Below are positions 35,069 to 44,137 of a stretch of 64,000 bases of DNA, piece by piece (positions within the stretch are counted from its first letter, which is position 1; each line of letters begins with the position of its first letter). The stretch lies in assembly GCA_016869215.1 (NCBI GenBank), contig VGEP01000004.1, forward strand, positions 1 to 64,000. The letters run 5' to 3'. Origin of the DNA: Alphaproteobacteria bacterium. GTDB lineage: Bacteria > Pseudomonadota > Alphaproteobacteria > Rhizobiales > Xanthobacteraceae. The notes beneath the pieces are model-generated. The model was not told the DNA's origin and made no database searches. It saw nothing but the letters and a program-made list of their open reading frames with translations. Made by a program: the position numbers and the translations under genes.

Positions 35069-36793
35069 TCAATGAATCTCCGGCTCCGGCGTCTTCGCCT
35101 GACCCTGCAGGAAATCGAAGTCGCAGCCCTCGTCGGCCTGGCCGATGTGCTCGAAGAACATGGCGCCGTAGCCGCGCTCGTAATGCCTGGGCGGCGGCGT
35201 CCAGGCGGCCTTGCGGCGGGCCAGTTCCTCGTCGCTGACGTGCAGGTGGATGCGGCGGGCATCGACGTCGATCTCGATCTCGTCGCCCGTGCGCACGAAA
35301 GCCAGCGGCCCGCCGACGTAGCTCTCCGGCGCGACGTGCAGGATGCAGGCGCCGTAGCTCGTCCCGCTCATGCGCGCATCGGAGATGCGCACCATGTCGC
35401 GGACGCCGGCGCGCACGAGCTTGCGCGGGATCGGCAGCATGCCCCACTCCGGCATTCCCGGCCCGCCCTTCGGACCGCCGTTCTTCAGCACCAGAATGTG
35501 GTCGGGCGTGACGTCGAGGTCGTCGCGTTCGACCTCGCGCGCCATGTGGTTGTAATCCTCGAAGGCGATGACCTTGCCGCGATGCTTGAGAAAACGCGGA
35601 TCGGCGGCGGCGGGCTTCATGACGCAGCCGCGCGGCGCGAGGTTGCCGCGCAGCACCGCGGTCGCGCCCTCGCCGTAGATCGGCTTGTCGAGCGTGTGGA
35701 TCACCTCGGAGATGTGGATGCGGGCGCCCTCGATGTTCTCGCCGACCGTCTTGCCGGTCACCGTGAGACACGAAAGATCGAGCTTGTCCTTCATGGCCGC
35801 CATCAGCGCGCGCAGGCCGCCCGCGAAGTAGAAGTCCTCCATCAGATACTTGCCCGAGGGCCGCACGTTCGCCAGCACCGGCACCTCGCGCGACAGTTCG
35901 TCGAAGCGCTCCATGCCGATCGGGATGCCGGCACGCCGCGCCATCGCCACCACGTGAATGATGGCGTTGGTCGAGCCGCCCATCGCCATGTGGACCTTGA
36001 TCGCATTGTCGAAGGCCGCGGGCGTGAGGATCTTGTCCGGCGTCACGTCGTCCCACACCATGTCGACGATGCGCCGGCCCGCGGCCGCGGCCATGCGCTG
36101 GTGATTGGCGTCGACCGCCGGGATCGACGACGCGCCGGGTAGCGCCAGTCCCAGCGCCTCGGCGATCGCCATCATGGTGGCGGCAGTGCCCATCACCATG
36201 CAGGTGCCGAACGAGCGTGCGATGCCGCCCTCGATCTCGTTCCAGTCGTCCTCGCCGATGCGGCCGGCGCGCTTCTCGTCCCAGTATTTCCAGGCGTCGG
36301 AGCCGGAACCGAGCGGCTCGCCGCGCCAGTTGCCGCGCAGCATGGGGCCTGCGGGAATGTAGATCGCGGGAATGCCCATGCTGACGGCGCCCATGACCAG
36401 ACCGGGCGTGGTCTTGTCGCAGCCACCCATCAGCACCGCGCCGTCGATCGGATGGCTGCGCAGAAGCTCCTCGCACTCCATGGCGAGAAAGTTGCGATAG
36501 AGCATGGTCGACGGCTTCACGAACGGTTCGGCGAGCGACATCGCCGGCAGCTCGATCGGGAACCCGCCCGCCTCCAGGATTCCGCGTTTGACGTCGCCGG
36601 CGCGCTCGCGCAGATGCCCGTGGCAGGCGTTGATCTCGCTCCAGGTGTTGATGATGCCGATCACCGGCTTGCCGCCGAAGTCGGCCCGGTCGTAGCCCAT
36701 CTGCTGCATGCGCGAGCGGTGACCAAAGGCGCGCAGGTCGGCGACGCCGAGCCAGCGGTGGCTGCGGAGATCTTCGGGACGTTTTCGGGTCAT
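35069..36793 (-). CDS. IlvD/Edd-family sugar-acid dehydratase (L-arabinonate dehydratase-like)
   Basis: 574 residues. Fe-S ligand cysteines are C57 in NACHGH, C125 in GGCDKTTPG and a third in GTCMVMGTA (about 199). The neighbouring lysine of GGCDKT is typical. The opening DLRSHRWLGVADLRAFGHRSRMQQ is that of the arabinonate/pentonate dehydratase branch rather than valine-pathway IlvD. It would dehydrate an aldonic acid to a 2-keto-3-deoxy acid. It starts one base after the TRAP permease stop, so the transporter is probably its supplier. Confidence 0.88.
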   Translation of the reverse strand: MTRKRPEDLRSHRWLGVADLRAFGHRSRMQQMGYDRADFGGKPVIGIINTWSEINACHGHLRERAGDVKRGILEAGGFPIELPAMSLAEPFVKPSTMLYRNFLAMECEELLRSHPIDGAVLMGGCDKTTPGLVMGAVSMGIPAIYIPAGPMLRGNWRGEPLGSGSDAWKYWDEKRAGRIGEDDWNEIEGGIARSFGTCMVMGTAATMMAIAEALGLALPGASSIPAVDANHQRMAAAAGRRIVDMVWDDVTPDKILTPAAFDNAIKVHMAMGGSTNAIIHVVAMARRAGIPIGMERFDELSREVPVLANVRPSGKYLMEDFYFAGGLRALMAAMKDKLDLSCLTVTGKTVGENIEGARIHISEVIHTLDKPIYGEGATAVLRGNLAPRGCVMKPAAADPRFLKHRGKVIAFEDYNHMAREVERDDLDVTPDHILVLKNGGPKGGPGMPEWGMLPIPRKLVRAGVRDMVRISDARMSGTSYGACILHVAPESYVGGPLAFVRTGDEIEIDVDARRIHLHVSDEELARRKAAWTPPPRHYERGYGAMFFEHIGQADEGCDFDFLQGQAKTPEPEIH

Positions 36794-36794
36794 G

Positions 36795-38678
36795 TCAGGT
36801 TTGCTTCACGGGTTGCGGTTTCGCCGCCGCCTCGCGCGCGGCGCGGCGCGTCAGATATTGCGTGCCGATGACGGTCGCGGCAATGCCCGCGCCGACGAGA
36901 TCGGTCAGCCAGTTCGGATCGATCAGCAGCAGTCCGCCGCCGAGCAGCAGGGCACGCTGCCAGTAGTTCGCCGCGGTCAGGAAATAGCCGTGCAGGCCGC
37001 CTGCGAACATCGCGATGCCGAAGGTGGCGGTGACGAAGGCCTGGATGATCTTCGGCCACTCGCCGATCATCAGGAGCGCGGGCTCGTAGACGAACATGAA
37101 CGGCACGATGAAGCCCGCGGCGCCGATCTTGACCGCCGCCCAGCCGCTCGACCACAGGTCGGCCTTGGCGATGCCGGCGGCGGCGAACACCGCGAGCGCC
37201 ACCGGCGGAGTGATCGCCGACAGCACCGCGAAATAGAGCGCGAACAGATGCGCCGCCGGCACCACGACGCCGAGCTTGATGATCGCGGGCACCAGCAGCG
37301 CGGTCATGATGATGTAAGCCGGCGTGGTCGGCATGCCCATGCCGAGCACGATGCCGGCGATCATGGTCAGGACCAGCGCCATGAACAGGGTGTCGCGGGC
37401 AAGCCCGATGACGAACTGCGTGAACACGATACCGAGCCCGGACAGCGTCACGACCGCAATCACAATGCCCGCGCAGGCGCAGGCCAGCGCCACCGGCAGC
37501 GCATTCCTGGCGCCGTCCACCATGGCGTCGATCACATTGGCGAACGTGACGTAGCCGCGCGTCGATTTCCGCAGCAGCGCCACCGGGAAGCAGGCCAGCG
37601 TGCCGGCGAGCGCGGCCAGCGGCGCGCTGTAGCCGGAGTACATGACGAACAGGATCGCCAGGATCGGCAGGAACAGATGGCCACGCTCGGCGATCACGCG
37701 CGAGACGCGCGGCAACTCCGACCGCGGCAGGCCCTCCAGGCCGCGCCGCTTGGCCTCGAAATGCACCGCCGCGAAACAGGCGACGTAATAGAGGATCGCC
37801 GGGATCAGCGCCCAGATCAGCACCTGACCGTAACCGACACCGATGAATTCGGCCATCACGAAGGCCGCGGCGCCCATGATCGGCGGCATGATCTGGCCGC
37901 CGGTCGAGGCGGTGGCCTCCACGCCCGCGGCGAAATGCGGCGGGAAGCCCGAGCGCTTCATCAGCGGAATTGCGATCGGCCCGTCGACCATGACATTGGC
38001 GACCGCGCTTCCGGAAATCGTGCCGAACAGGCTCGACGAGAACACCGACACCTTGCCCGGCCCGCCGGCGGCGTGGCCTGTCAGGCTCAGCGCGAAGTCC
38101 ATGAACATCTGGCCGGTGCCGGTGCGCTCCATGAACGAGCCGAACAGCACGAAGATCAGCACGTAGGCCGCGGATACCGCGAGCGGGATTCCGAAGATGC
38201 CCTCGGTCGTCATGTAGAGCTGGTCGATAAACCGCATCGGTTCGAGCTTGGCGACGAACAGGCCGTAGATCAGGAACACGATCGCGGTGAGCGGCAGCGT
38301 CCAGCCGATCACGCGGCGCGTCGCCTCGAGCACGACCACGCCCATGATCGTGCCCATAATCATGTCGGTGGGGGTCAACTCGTCGATATAGAAGATGCGG
38401 GTGACGACGTATTCATAGTTGAAGAAGATGTGCAGGATCGGCGCGATGCCGACCAGCAAAAGCGCGTAGTCGAACAGGCTCGGCGTGCCCTCGATACGGC
38501 CGGTCCAGCGGTGGATGAGAAACAGCAGCACCAGCGCGAACGCCAGGTGCATACCGCGGAACACGAACGCTTCCGGCGCCCCGAACGCGATCGCCCACAT
38601 GTGATAGAGCGACATCGCCACGGCGACGATTATCGTCGCATGGCGAACGATCGAGGCGTGAGTGAGCTCAAGCTTCAT
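36795..38678 (-). CDS. TRAP transporter fused permease (4TM/12TM)
   Basis: About 627 residues from ATG 38678 (a GTG three codons upstream is also open). An N-terminal four-helix DctQ-like part is fused to the large DctM-like part, as shown by the segments FVLFGSFMERTGTGQMFMDF, SGSAVANVMVDGPIAIPLMK and MGMPTTPAYIIMTALLVPA. This fused form pairs with TAXI-type receptors, and such a receptor gene lies just upstream. It imports a substrate with Na+ or H+. The dehydratase gene follows after one base. Confidence 0.92.
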   Translation of the reverse strand: MKLELTHASIVRHATIIVAVAMSLYHMWAIAFGAPEAFVFRGMHLAFALVLLFLIHRWTGRIEGTPSLFDYALLLVGIAPILHIFFNYEYVVTRIFYIDELTPTDMIMGTIMGVVVLEATRRVIGWTLPLTAIVFLIYGLFVAKLEPMRFIDQLYMTTEGIFGIPLAVSAAYVLIFVLFGSFMERTGTGQMFMDFALSLTGHAAGGPGKVSVFSSSLFGTISGSAVANVMVDGPIAIPLMKRSGFPPHFAAGVEATASTGGQIMPPIMGAAAFVMAEFIGVGYGQVLIWALIPAILYYVACFAAVHFEAKRRGLEGLPRSELPRVSRVIAERGHLFLPILAILFVMYSGYSAPLAALAGTLACFPVALLRKSTRGYVTFANVIDAMVDGARNALPVALACACAGIVIAVVTLSGLGIVFTQFVIGLARDTLFMALVLTMIAGIVLGMGMPTTPAYIIMTALLVPAIIKLGVVVPAAHLFALYFAVLSAITPPVALAVFAAAGIAKADLWSSGWAAVKIGAAGFIVPFMFVYEPALLMIGEWPKIIQAFVTATFGIAMFAGGLHGYFLTAANYWQRALLLGGGLLLIDPNWLTDLVGAGIAATVIGTQYLTRRAAREAAAKPQPVKQT

Positions 38679-38759
38679 GGCGTTCACGCCCCCGGCCGGA
38701 ACGCTGCCGCGCTCGGTAGCGAAGGCCGGCGGGAGTTGCGCTCCCGCCGGCCGATCCAG

Positions 38760-39710
38760 CTACTTCGTGCTGACGTTGATTCCGGCTTCCTTGTAGTAGC
38801 GCGCCGCGCCCGGATGGAACCTGACGCCGATGTCGGCGGCCATGCCCTTGGGCGTGAGGGTAAGGATGTCACGCGCCACGGTGCCGAGCGTCTTGGTATT
38901 TTCGGCAATCGTCTTGGTCATCGTATAGACCATTTGCTCCGGCAGCTTGCACGACAGCACGACGTGGGTCTGGAAGCCGATCACCTGCAGGTCCTTGTCC
39001 TGCTTCGGATAGGTGCCCTTGGGCAGCGTGATCAGCTTGTAGCTCGGGTTGAGCTTGAGCATATTCTGGTAGATGTCGGCCTGCTCGAAGATCTTGATCT
39101 CGCGTGCGGCCTGCAGGTCCATCACCGCGCCGGCCGGAGCCTGGGTGTTGAGGCCGAACGCGACCGCGTGGCCGTCCTTCATCTGGTTGACCGAGTCGGT
39201 GTAGCCGACGAACGACACCTTGACGTCGTTGAAGGTCAAGCCGTGCGCCTCAAGGAAATGCCGCGTCATCACTTCGCCGGTGTTGCCGCGCTGCTGGGTG
39301 GTGATGCTCTTGCCCTTGAGGTCGGAGATCTTGTTGATCTTGGCGTCGGCCAGCACCACGAACTGGAAGTACTGCGGATAGAGCGAGGCGATGTTGCAGA
39401 CATTGCCGTGCGGCTTCTTGAACGGCTCGCGGCCGGTCATGGCGTCGGCGGTCGAGATCGAGTTGGCAAGACCGACCTCGGCCTTGCCGTCCTCAACGCC
39501 GCGCACGTTGGCGATGCCGGCGCCCGGGAACACCTGAATCTTGGTGCCGGGGATCGCCTTCTCCCACAGGTCCTTGAGCTGGCCGCCGATCGGAATCCAC
39601 GAGCCGCCCTGCGGGCCGGTCATCATTCGCAGATCGTTGGCGGCTGCCGGCGCCGCGAGCACAACGGCCAGCGCCGCGGCCAGTCCGGTGACTTTGATTT
39701 GACGCGTCAT
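38760..39710 (-). CDS. TAXI-family TRAP solute receptor
   Basis: 316 residues with a signal peptide (about 1-23, ending APAAAN). TAXI signatures are MMTGPQGGSWIPIGG, VFPGAGIANVRGVEDGKAEVGLANS, the ligand-contact region GKSITTQQRGNTGE and the helical C-terminus with ARDILTLTPKG. It delivers substrate to the fused permease encoded 81 bp downstream. GGAGGA precedes the ATG. The bound ligand may be a sugar acid given the adjacent dehydratase, which is inference. Confidence 0.92.
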   Translation of the reverse strand: MTRQIKVTGLAAALAVVLAAPAAANDLRMMTGPQGGSWIPIGGQLKDLWEKAIPGTKIQVFPGAGIANVRGVEDGKAEVGLANSISTADAMTGREPFKKPHGNVCNIASLYPQYFQFVVLADAKINKISDLKGKSITTQQRGNTGEVMTRHFLEAHGLTFNDVKVSFVGYTDSVNQMKDGHAVAFGLNTQAPAGAVMDLQAAREIKIFEQADIYQNMLKLNPSYKLITLPKGTYPKQDKDLQVIGFQTHVVLSCKLPEQMVYTMTKTIAENTKTLGTVARDILTLTPKGMAADIGVRFHPGAARYYKEAGINVSTK

Positions 39711-39885
39711 GACGTTTCCTCCTCCGGCGGCGCGTTCGACCACGCCGCTGATTGGCTGCACATGGGTCGGGGGCTTTATTCCCGGACTTGGGTTCAAGCG
39801 TACGTTGGCGGGACAGTCCCGCACAAGAGCGGAGGCCGACACAATCCTGCGGGCGGAACCCCGACTTTCGGCCAGTGGCCTTCGC

Positions 39886-40857
39886 TCAATTCACCTTGAT
39901 CTTGTTGACCTCGATGATCTGCTTCCAGTTCGCGACTTCGTCGCCGATCTGCCGGAGCATGCCTTCCGGCGTGGACGGGATGGCGATGTTGCCGCCTTCC
40001 TTCAGCTTCTGCTGCACGTCGGGCAGCTTCAGCGCGGCGTGGATTTCCCGGTTCAGCCGCTCGACCGCCGGACGCGGCGTGCCGGGCGTCGTCGCCATGC
40101 CGAGCCACGACATGTAATGGACCCCCGGAAGCGTCTCAGCGACAGTGGGTGCGCTCGGCATCAGAGGGTAGCGCGCCTCCGACGTCACCGCGAGCATGCG
40201 GAACTGCCCCGAGTGGACGCGCGGGAATGCCGAGGTCGCCGGCTCGAGCATGACGTCGACACGGCCGCCGAGCACGTCGGTCACCGCCGCCTGCGACCCA
40301 CGGTAGGACACCGGCGTCATGTCGACGCCGGCCTTGCCGCCGACCCAGGTGCCGATCAGATGATAGACCGCGCCGAGCGAGGTGATGACGTAGGTCATCT
40401 TGCCGGGATTGGCCCTGGCGCGGGCCAGCATGTCGGGGAACGACTTGATCGGCGAGTCCTTCGGCACGATGTAGGCAAACGGATAGGCGCAGACCATGGT
40501 GATGAAGGCGAAGCTCTTGTCGCCTTCGAACTTGAACTTGTTGACCGCAGCCCCGCTGGCGTAGCCGGCGGTCAGCAGCGTCATGGTGTGTCCGTCGGGC
40601 TGCGCATTCTGCACGATGCCCGCTGCAATCCCGCCGCCGCCGCCGGTGTTGTTCTCGACCGCGAACGACTGGCCGAGCGGTCCCGCCATCTTGTCGGCGA
40701 GCAGGCGGCCGATGATGTCGGGGCTGCCGCCAGGCGTCGTGCCGATCAGGATGCGCAGCGACCGCTGCGGGAAGCTCGATTGGGCACGAGCGGGGAGCGC
40801 AGCGGAGGCGCCGAACGAAGCGGTGAGCGCGATGGCAGTGCGGCGGCTGATGGTCAT
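39886..40857 (-). CDS. Bug-family tripartite tricarboxylate transporter receptor, orphan
   Basis: 323 residues with a signal peptide of the TAT-like or Sec type (MTISRRTAIALTASFG...ARAQ). Bug signatures include LRILIGTTPGGSPDIIGRLLA, VENNTGGGGGIAAGIVQ, AQPDGHTMTLLTAG, and VSYRGSQAAVTDVLGGRVDVM. No permease gene lies nearby. It is transcribed in the same direction as the TAXI system but 175 bp apart. The ligand is unknown. Confidence 0.92.
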   Translation of the reverse strand: MTISRRTAIALTASFGASAALPARAQSSFPQRSLRILIGTTPGGSPDIIGRLLADKMAGPLGQSFAVENNTGGGGGIAAGIVQNAQPDGHTMTLLTAGYASGAAVNKFKFEGDKSFAFITMVCAYPFAYIVPKDSPIKSFPDMLARARANPGKMTYVITSLGAVYHLIGTWVGGKAGVDMTPVSYRGSQAAVTDVLGGRVDVMLEPATSAFPRVHSGQFRMLAVTSEARYPLMPSAPTVAETLPGVHYMSWLGMATTPGTPRPAVERLNREIHAALKLPDVQQKLKEGGNIAIPSTPEGMLRQIGDEVANWKQIIEVNKIKVN

Positions 40858-41078
40858 GGCGTTCCGTCCCGGATTGTTTGGCAGGACGTTAGCAGGCGCG
40901 CCTGCGGCCCGAAACCGCCCGAAACGACGCACGTTGCGATGCAATATCGCGCCGCGCATGCAGGCGCGTGGCTAACGCGGGCTTAACCCGCGGCGCGAAC
41001 TTGTGTGCGCCTTTGAAACGCGAATTCCACGCGCGTGGTGTAACGGTGTCGAAAATTGGCATCGCGCGAGACCGCAAC

Positions 41079-41300
41079 ATGGATAGATTTCGCTGGACCG
41101 GCATCCTGCTTGCCGCCGTGGCCGTATCGATGGTGCCGTCGGCGGCGGCCACCGATTCCGGACGGCCGGAAATGGCGCGGCCGGGCCCGTGGCTCGACGT
41201 GATGCTGTCGCAAACCGGCGCGAATCCAACGGCTGTTGCACTGCACGAGCGCGCCAGACAATCGTACGAACGAATGCTCGATCGCGAAACGGGCAATTAA
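41079..41300 (+). CDS. hypothetical exported protein, 73 residues
   Basis: ATG at 41079 begins a signal-peptide-like N-terminus (about 1-22, ending AAATD). A polar mature part follows with LDVMLSQTGANPTAVALHERARQSYERML. The ribosome site is weak, and a longer in-frame ORF from 40968 exists but lacks a signal sequence. There is no known domain. A PilZ gene follows on the same strand 57 bp on. Confidence 0.55.
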   Translation: MDRFRWTGILLAAVAVSMVPSAAATDSGRPEMARPGPWLDVMLSQTGANPTAVALHERARQSYERMLDRETGN

Positions 41301-41357
41301 CGATGGGCAGCGGCCGGCGATAGCCGTACATTAAGGTTCGTCCGCTAGGATTCGCGC

Positions 41358-41663
41358 ATGGCCGCAAAACTGGAAACCGTCTCAACCGCGCCGAACATGG
41401 ACGACCGCCGCCTGGCGCCGCGCGTCGACCTGGAGGGCCGCTACAGTCTTATGGTCGACTGTCGCGACGGCAGCGAGCCGGTCGAATGTGCGATCCTGGA
41501 TTTCTCCGTCACCGGCGTGCGGATCGTGGTTCCCGAAGGTGTCACGCTGCCGGACGACGTTCAGGTGGTGATCGGCGAAATCTCGCACAACGCGCGCGTG
41601 GTGTGGCGCAGGGACGGCATTGCCGGCGTCGATCTGGTCGACGAGCACTACAGCATCTACTGA
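41358..41663 (+). CDS. PilZ-domain protein
   Basis: 101 residues, a single PilZ domain. The c-di-GMP motif RxxxR is at RLAPR (18-22) and D/NxSxxG at DFSVTG (48-53). It therefore probably binds cyclic di-GMP and acts as a small adaptor on another protein. The rest is a short beta-barrel. It is the only c-di-GMP effector gene I recognise in the window, and its partner is not obvious. Confidence 0.88.
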   Translation: MAAKLETVSTAPNMDDRRLAPRVDLEGRYSLMVDCRDGSEPVECAILDFSVTGVRIVVPEGVTLPDDVQVVIGEISHNARVVWRRDGIAGVDLVDEHYSIY

Positions 41664-41702
41664 CGCGCGGCTTATCGCCCACGCCGGTTCACGCGCCGGC
41701 GT

Positions 41703-41933
41703 TCACTTGCCCGCGGCTTTGCGCAGCGCATCGTTGATGCGGTCCTGCCAGCCGGGTCCGCCCTCCTGGAAATGGTCGAGCACGTCGCGATCGATCCGCA
41801 GCGTCACCTGTTCCTTGACGCCGGGGATCGACGGCTTCTTCGGCGGCAGTTCGGCGGGCTTGGTGGTCACAGCCTTGAATGCGGCTTCGGCCACATCGCG
41901 CGAAGTGGTCGGGCGGCGCGTTCGGTCGTTCAT
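41703..41933 (-). CDS. BrnA-like antitoxin-type small protein, 76 residues
   Basis: Short basic N-terminus (MNDRTRRPTTSRD) followed by VKEQVTLRIDRDVLDHFQEGGPGWQDRINDALRK, which matches the ribbon-helix-helix region of the BrnA antitoxin family (COG3514). The normally adjacent BrnT toxin gene is absent here; instead another short gene (77 residues) lies upstream. It may act as a stand-alone DNA-binding protein. The ATG at 41933 is used; an upstream TTG adds two residues. Confidence 0.75.
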   Translation of the reverse strand: MNDRTRRPTTSRDVAEAAFKAVTTKPAELPPKKPSIPGVKEQVTLRIDRDVLDHFQEGGPGWQDRINDALRKAAGK

Positions 41934-41954
41934 GGGCAAATCTCTTTGCGGCGC

Positions 41955-42188
41955 TCAGTGGCGGGAATGCTCGCCGCCCTCGATGGCGCCGATCTTCTCC
42001 AGATAGGCCTGCCCGAGATTGGCAATCGCCTCGGCCATCAGCCGGGACTGGTCGGCCGGCGGCGCGAGCAGGATCAGGTCGGCCAAGCTCTCGACCACCA
42101 GCGCGACGGTTTCCGACAGGTCGGCGTTCTCGCCCTCCAGCCGCTTTTCGACCAGTTCGTTGATGTCGCAATGCAGGCAGTCGGACAT
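41955..42188 (-). CDS. hypothetical small helical protein, 77 residues
   Basis: ATG at 42188 with AAGGG upstream. The protein starts MSDCLHCDINELVEKRLEGE (two Cys in CLHC) and continues as acidic and Leu-rich helices, LSETVALVVESLADLILLAPP. No known family is recognised. It lies 21 bp upstream of the BrnA-like gene on the same strand, so the two may be co-transcribed. tRNA-Pro lies farther upstream, on the same strand. Confidence 0.7.
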   Translation of the reverse strand: MSDCLHCDINELVEKRLEGENADLSETVALVVESLADLILLAPPADQSRLMAEAIANLGQAYLEKIGAIEGGEHSRH

Positions 42189-42344
42189 GGGAAACCCTTG
42201 GGCGACGGTTGCGCTCGGCCCGGCGGCGGACATTCGCCCATGGCCGACCCGTCGCAGCGGCAGTGTACACCCCAGCGCCCTCGGGAACACCAAGACCCGG
42301 CGCGCGCTGCGCGCTGGTTTCGAGGCGAAATCGCGGCTGGGAAT

Positions 42345-42421
<77 letters not shown>

Positions 42422-42538
42422 ACCTTGAGGCGGGTATATAGCGGCGGCATCCTGCCCTCGCAAGCATTCGCGAATCTTAGGTAAAATCGCCTTTGGCAGA
42501 TCGCCTTGGACCAGTCCGGGGCCGCGGGGACAGACAAG

Positions 42539-43951
42539 ATGGCGCAGGACACGGTTCAACTGGCGCGATACGCGGCGGCACTGCGCTACGGCGACATTCC
42601 CCCGGCCGTGCTTCAGCGCGCCAGGGACGCCATCGCCGACACCGTCGCCGCCATCGCCTACGGCGCGGATCTGCCCTGGAGCCGGATGATCCTGGACTAC
42701 GCCCGCCGCCGCGGCGGCACGGGCAAGAGCCGCATTCTCGCGCCCGGCGGAGCGAACGTGCAGGCGCCGCAGGCCGCCTTCGCCAACGGCGCGCTGGCAC
42801 ACGCGTTCGAGATGGACAACCTGACGTGGCCGAACTCGGGCGTGCATCCGGGCGCGACCATGTTCGTGCCGGCGCTGGCGATGGCACAGGAGCGCGGCCT
42901 GTCCGGTCGCGAACTGCTGACCGCCTTCGTCGCGGGCGCGGAGGTCATGATCCGCATCGGCCGCGCCACCAGACACAACAATGAGCACCGCGGCTTCCAT
43001 GCGCCCGGCACGACCGGCCCGTTCGGCGGCACGGTCGCGGCCGGACGGCTGCTTGGATTCGACGATGCGCGCATGACCAACGCGCTCGGGATCGCAGGAT
43101 CGCTCGCCTGCGGGCTCCTGGAGTTCGCGCGCTCGGGCACCGGCGCGATGGTCAAGCGCCTGCACATGGGCCGCGCCGCCGAAAGCGGCGTGCTGGCAGC
43201 AAGCCTCGCCGAGAGCGGCTTCACCGGACCGGAAACCGTGCTCGAAGGTCCGTTCGGATTTTTGAACGTGTACTGCGGCGAAGGCACCGACGTGGCCGCG
43301 CTCACCAAAGGCCTCGGCAGCGAATGGGCAAGCTTGCGCATCATGCTCAAGCGCTTTCCGGTCCACATCACGTCGCACACCTCGGTGCAGGCGATCGAGG
43401 ACCTGCGCGCCGAACACGGCTACGCGGCGGATGACGTCGCCGCGATCCACATCGCCGGCAATCCGAAGATGGCGACGATCAACAACATCCCCTCGCCGTC
43501 CGACCTGATGATGGCGCAGTATTCGCTGCCGTTCTGCGTCGCGCTCGCGCATCATCACAATGTGCGCGACCCGCGCTCGTTCAACCTCAAAACATTCAAC
43601 GATCCGGCGATCCGCGCACTGGCCTTGCGCGTTGCGATCGAGGTCTCGGAGGAGGCCCGTCACGGCCACACCCTCGCCTCGACGGTCACGGTGACACTGA
43701 GCGACGGCCGCAGGCTCAGCCGCCGCGTCGACGGCTTCCCCGGCACGCCGGAAACCCCGCTCGACCGGACCGCCATGCGCGACAAATTCCTGCTGATAAC
43801 CCGCCACTGCGACCGCAGGGCCATGGAGCGGCTGTTCGAGCGGTTGCAGAACCTCGAATCCGAACGCAATCTCGGCTGGCTGAGAGTCGAGGCCAAGGCC
43901 CGGCGCTCTGCGAGCGCCCGCCCCCGTGCGGCCGCCGCGGTCCGGCGCTAG
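42539..43951 (+). CDS. MmgE/PrpD-family protein
   Basis: 470 residues. Typical features: ALAHAFEMDNLTWPNSGVHPG, NNEHRGFHAPGTTGPFGGTVAAGRLLG, FPVHITSHTSVQAIEDL. The family includes 2-methylcitrate dehydratase and iminodisuccinate epimerase; the true substrate here is not known. ATG at 42539 with GGGGA upstream; an upstream in-frame TTG at 42506 adds 11 residues. The stop codon TAG is also the first bases of a palindromic repeat. Confidence 0.88.
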   Translation: MAQDTVQLARYAAALRYGDIPPAVLQRARDAIADTVAAIAYGADLPWSRMILDYARRRGGTGKSRILAPGGANVQAPQAAFANGALAHAFEMDNLTWPNSGVHPGATMFVPALAMAQERGLSGRELLTAFVAGAEVMIRIGRATRHNNEHRGFHAPGTTGPFGGTVAAGRLLGFDDARMTNALGIAGSLACGLLEFARSGTGAMVKRLHMGRAAESGVLAASLAESGFTGPETVLEGPFGFLNVYCGEGTDVAALTKGLGSEWASLRIMLKRFPVHITSHTSVQAIEDLRAEHGYAADDVAAIHIAGNPKMATINNIPSPSDLMMAQYSLPFCVALAHHHNVRDPRSFNLKTFNDPAIRALALRVAIEVSEEARHGHTLASTVTVTLSDGRRLSRRVDGFPGTPETPLDRTAMRDKFLLITRHCDRRAMERLFERLQNLESERNLGWLRVEAKARRSASARPRAAAAVRR

Positions 43952-44021
43952 TGGTCCGATCTAACATTCGCATCCCGTTTGGGCAGGCATGTTTGCGAAT
44001 GTTAGAATCAAAGGACCACTA
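43949..44021. repeat. intergenic palindrome, element 1 of a twin
   Basis: TAGTGGTCC (43949-43957) pairs with GGACCACTA (44013-44021), and an inner arm TAACATTCGCA pairs with TGCGAATGTTA. The whole 73 bp can form a long cruciform or hairpin. Its first three bases are the stop codon of the upstream gene. It shares the core ACATTCGC/GCGAATGT with element 2. Confidence 0.85.
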
Positions 44022-44036
44022 GCAAATCTAAGGTGG

Positions 44037-44113
44037 TAGTGGAGCTTTGGATTTGACATTCGCTTCATGAGATTGCGGCCAAGTGGATAGCGAATGTCAA
44101 ATCCGCTCCACTA
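44037..44113. repeat. intergenic palindrome, element 2 of a twin
   Basis: TAGTGGAGC pairs with GCTCCACTA, and GATTTGACATTCGCT with AGCGAATGTCAAATC, over 77 bp. It lies 15 bp after element 1 and has the same architecture and core but different outer arms. Together they fill the gap between the MmgE/PrpD and TsaC genes. Confidence 0.85.
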
Positions 44114-44137
44114 GCCTCGGAGGCGGGCGGCAAGGGC

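Noticed and set aside
36792-39899. Open frame of about 1,035 codons on the plus strand
   Set aside because: It is an antisense shadow of the TRAP permease and TAXI receptor genes. Its product is dominated by His/Arg/Asp/Gly from reversed GC-rich codons and matches no family.
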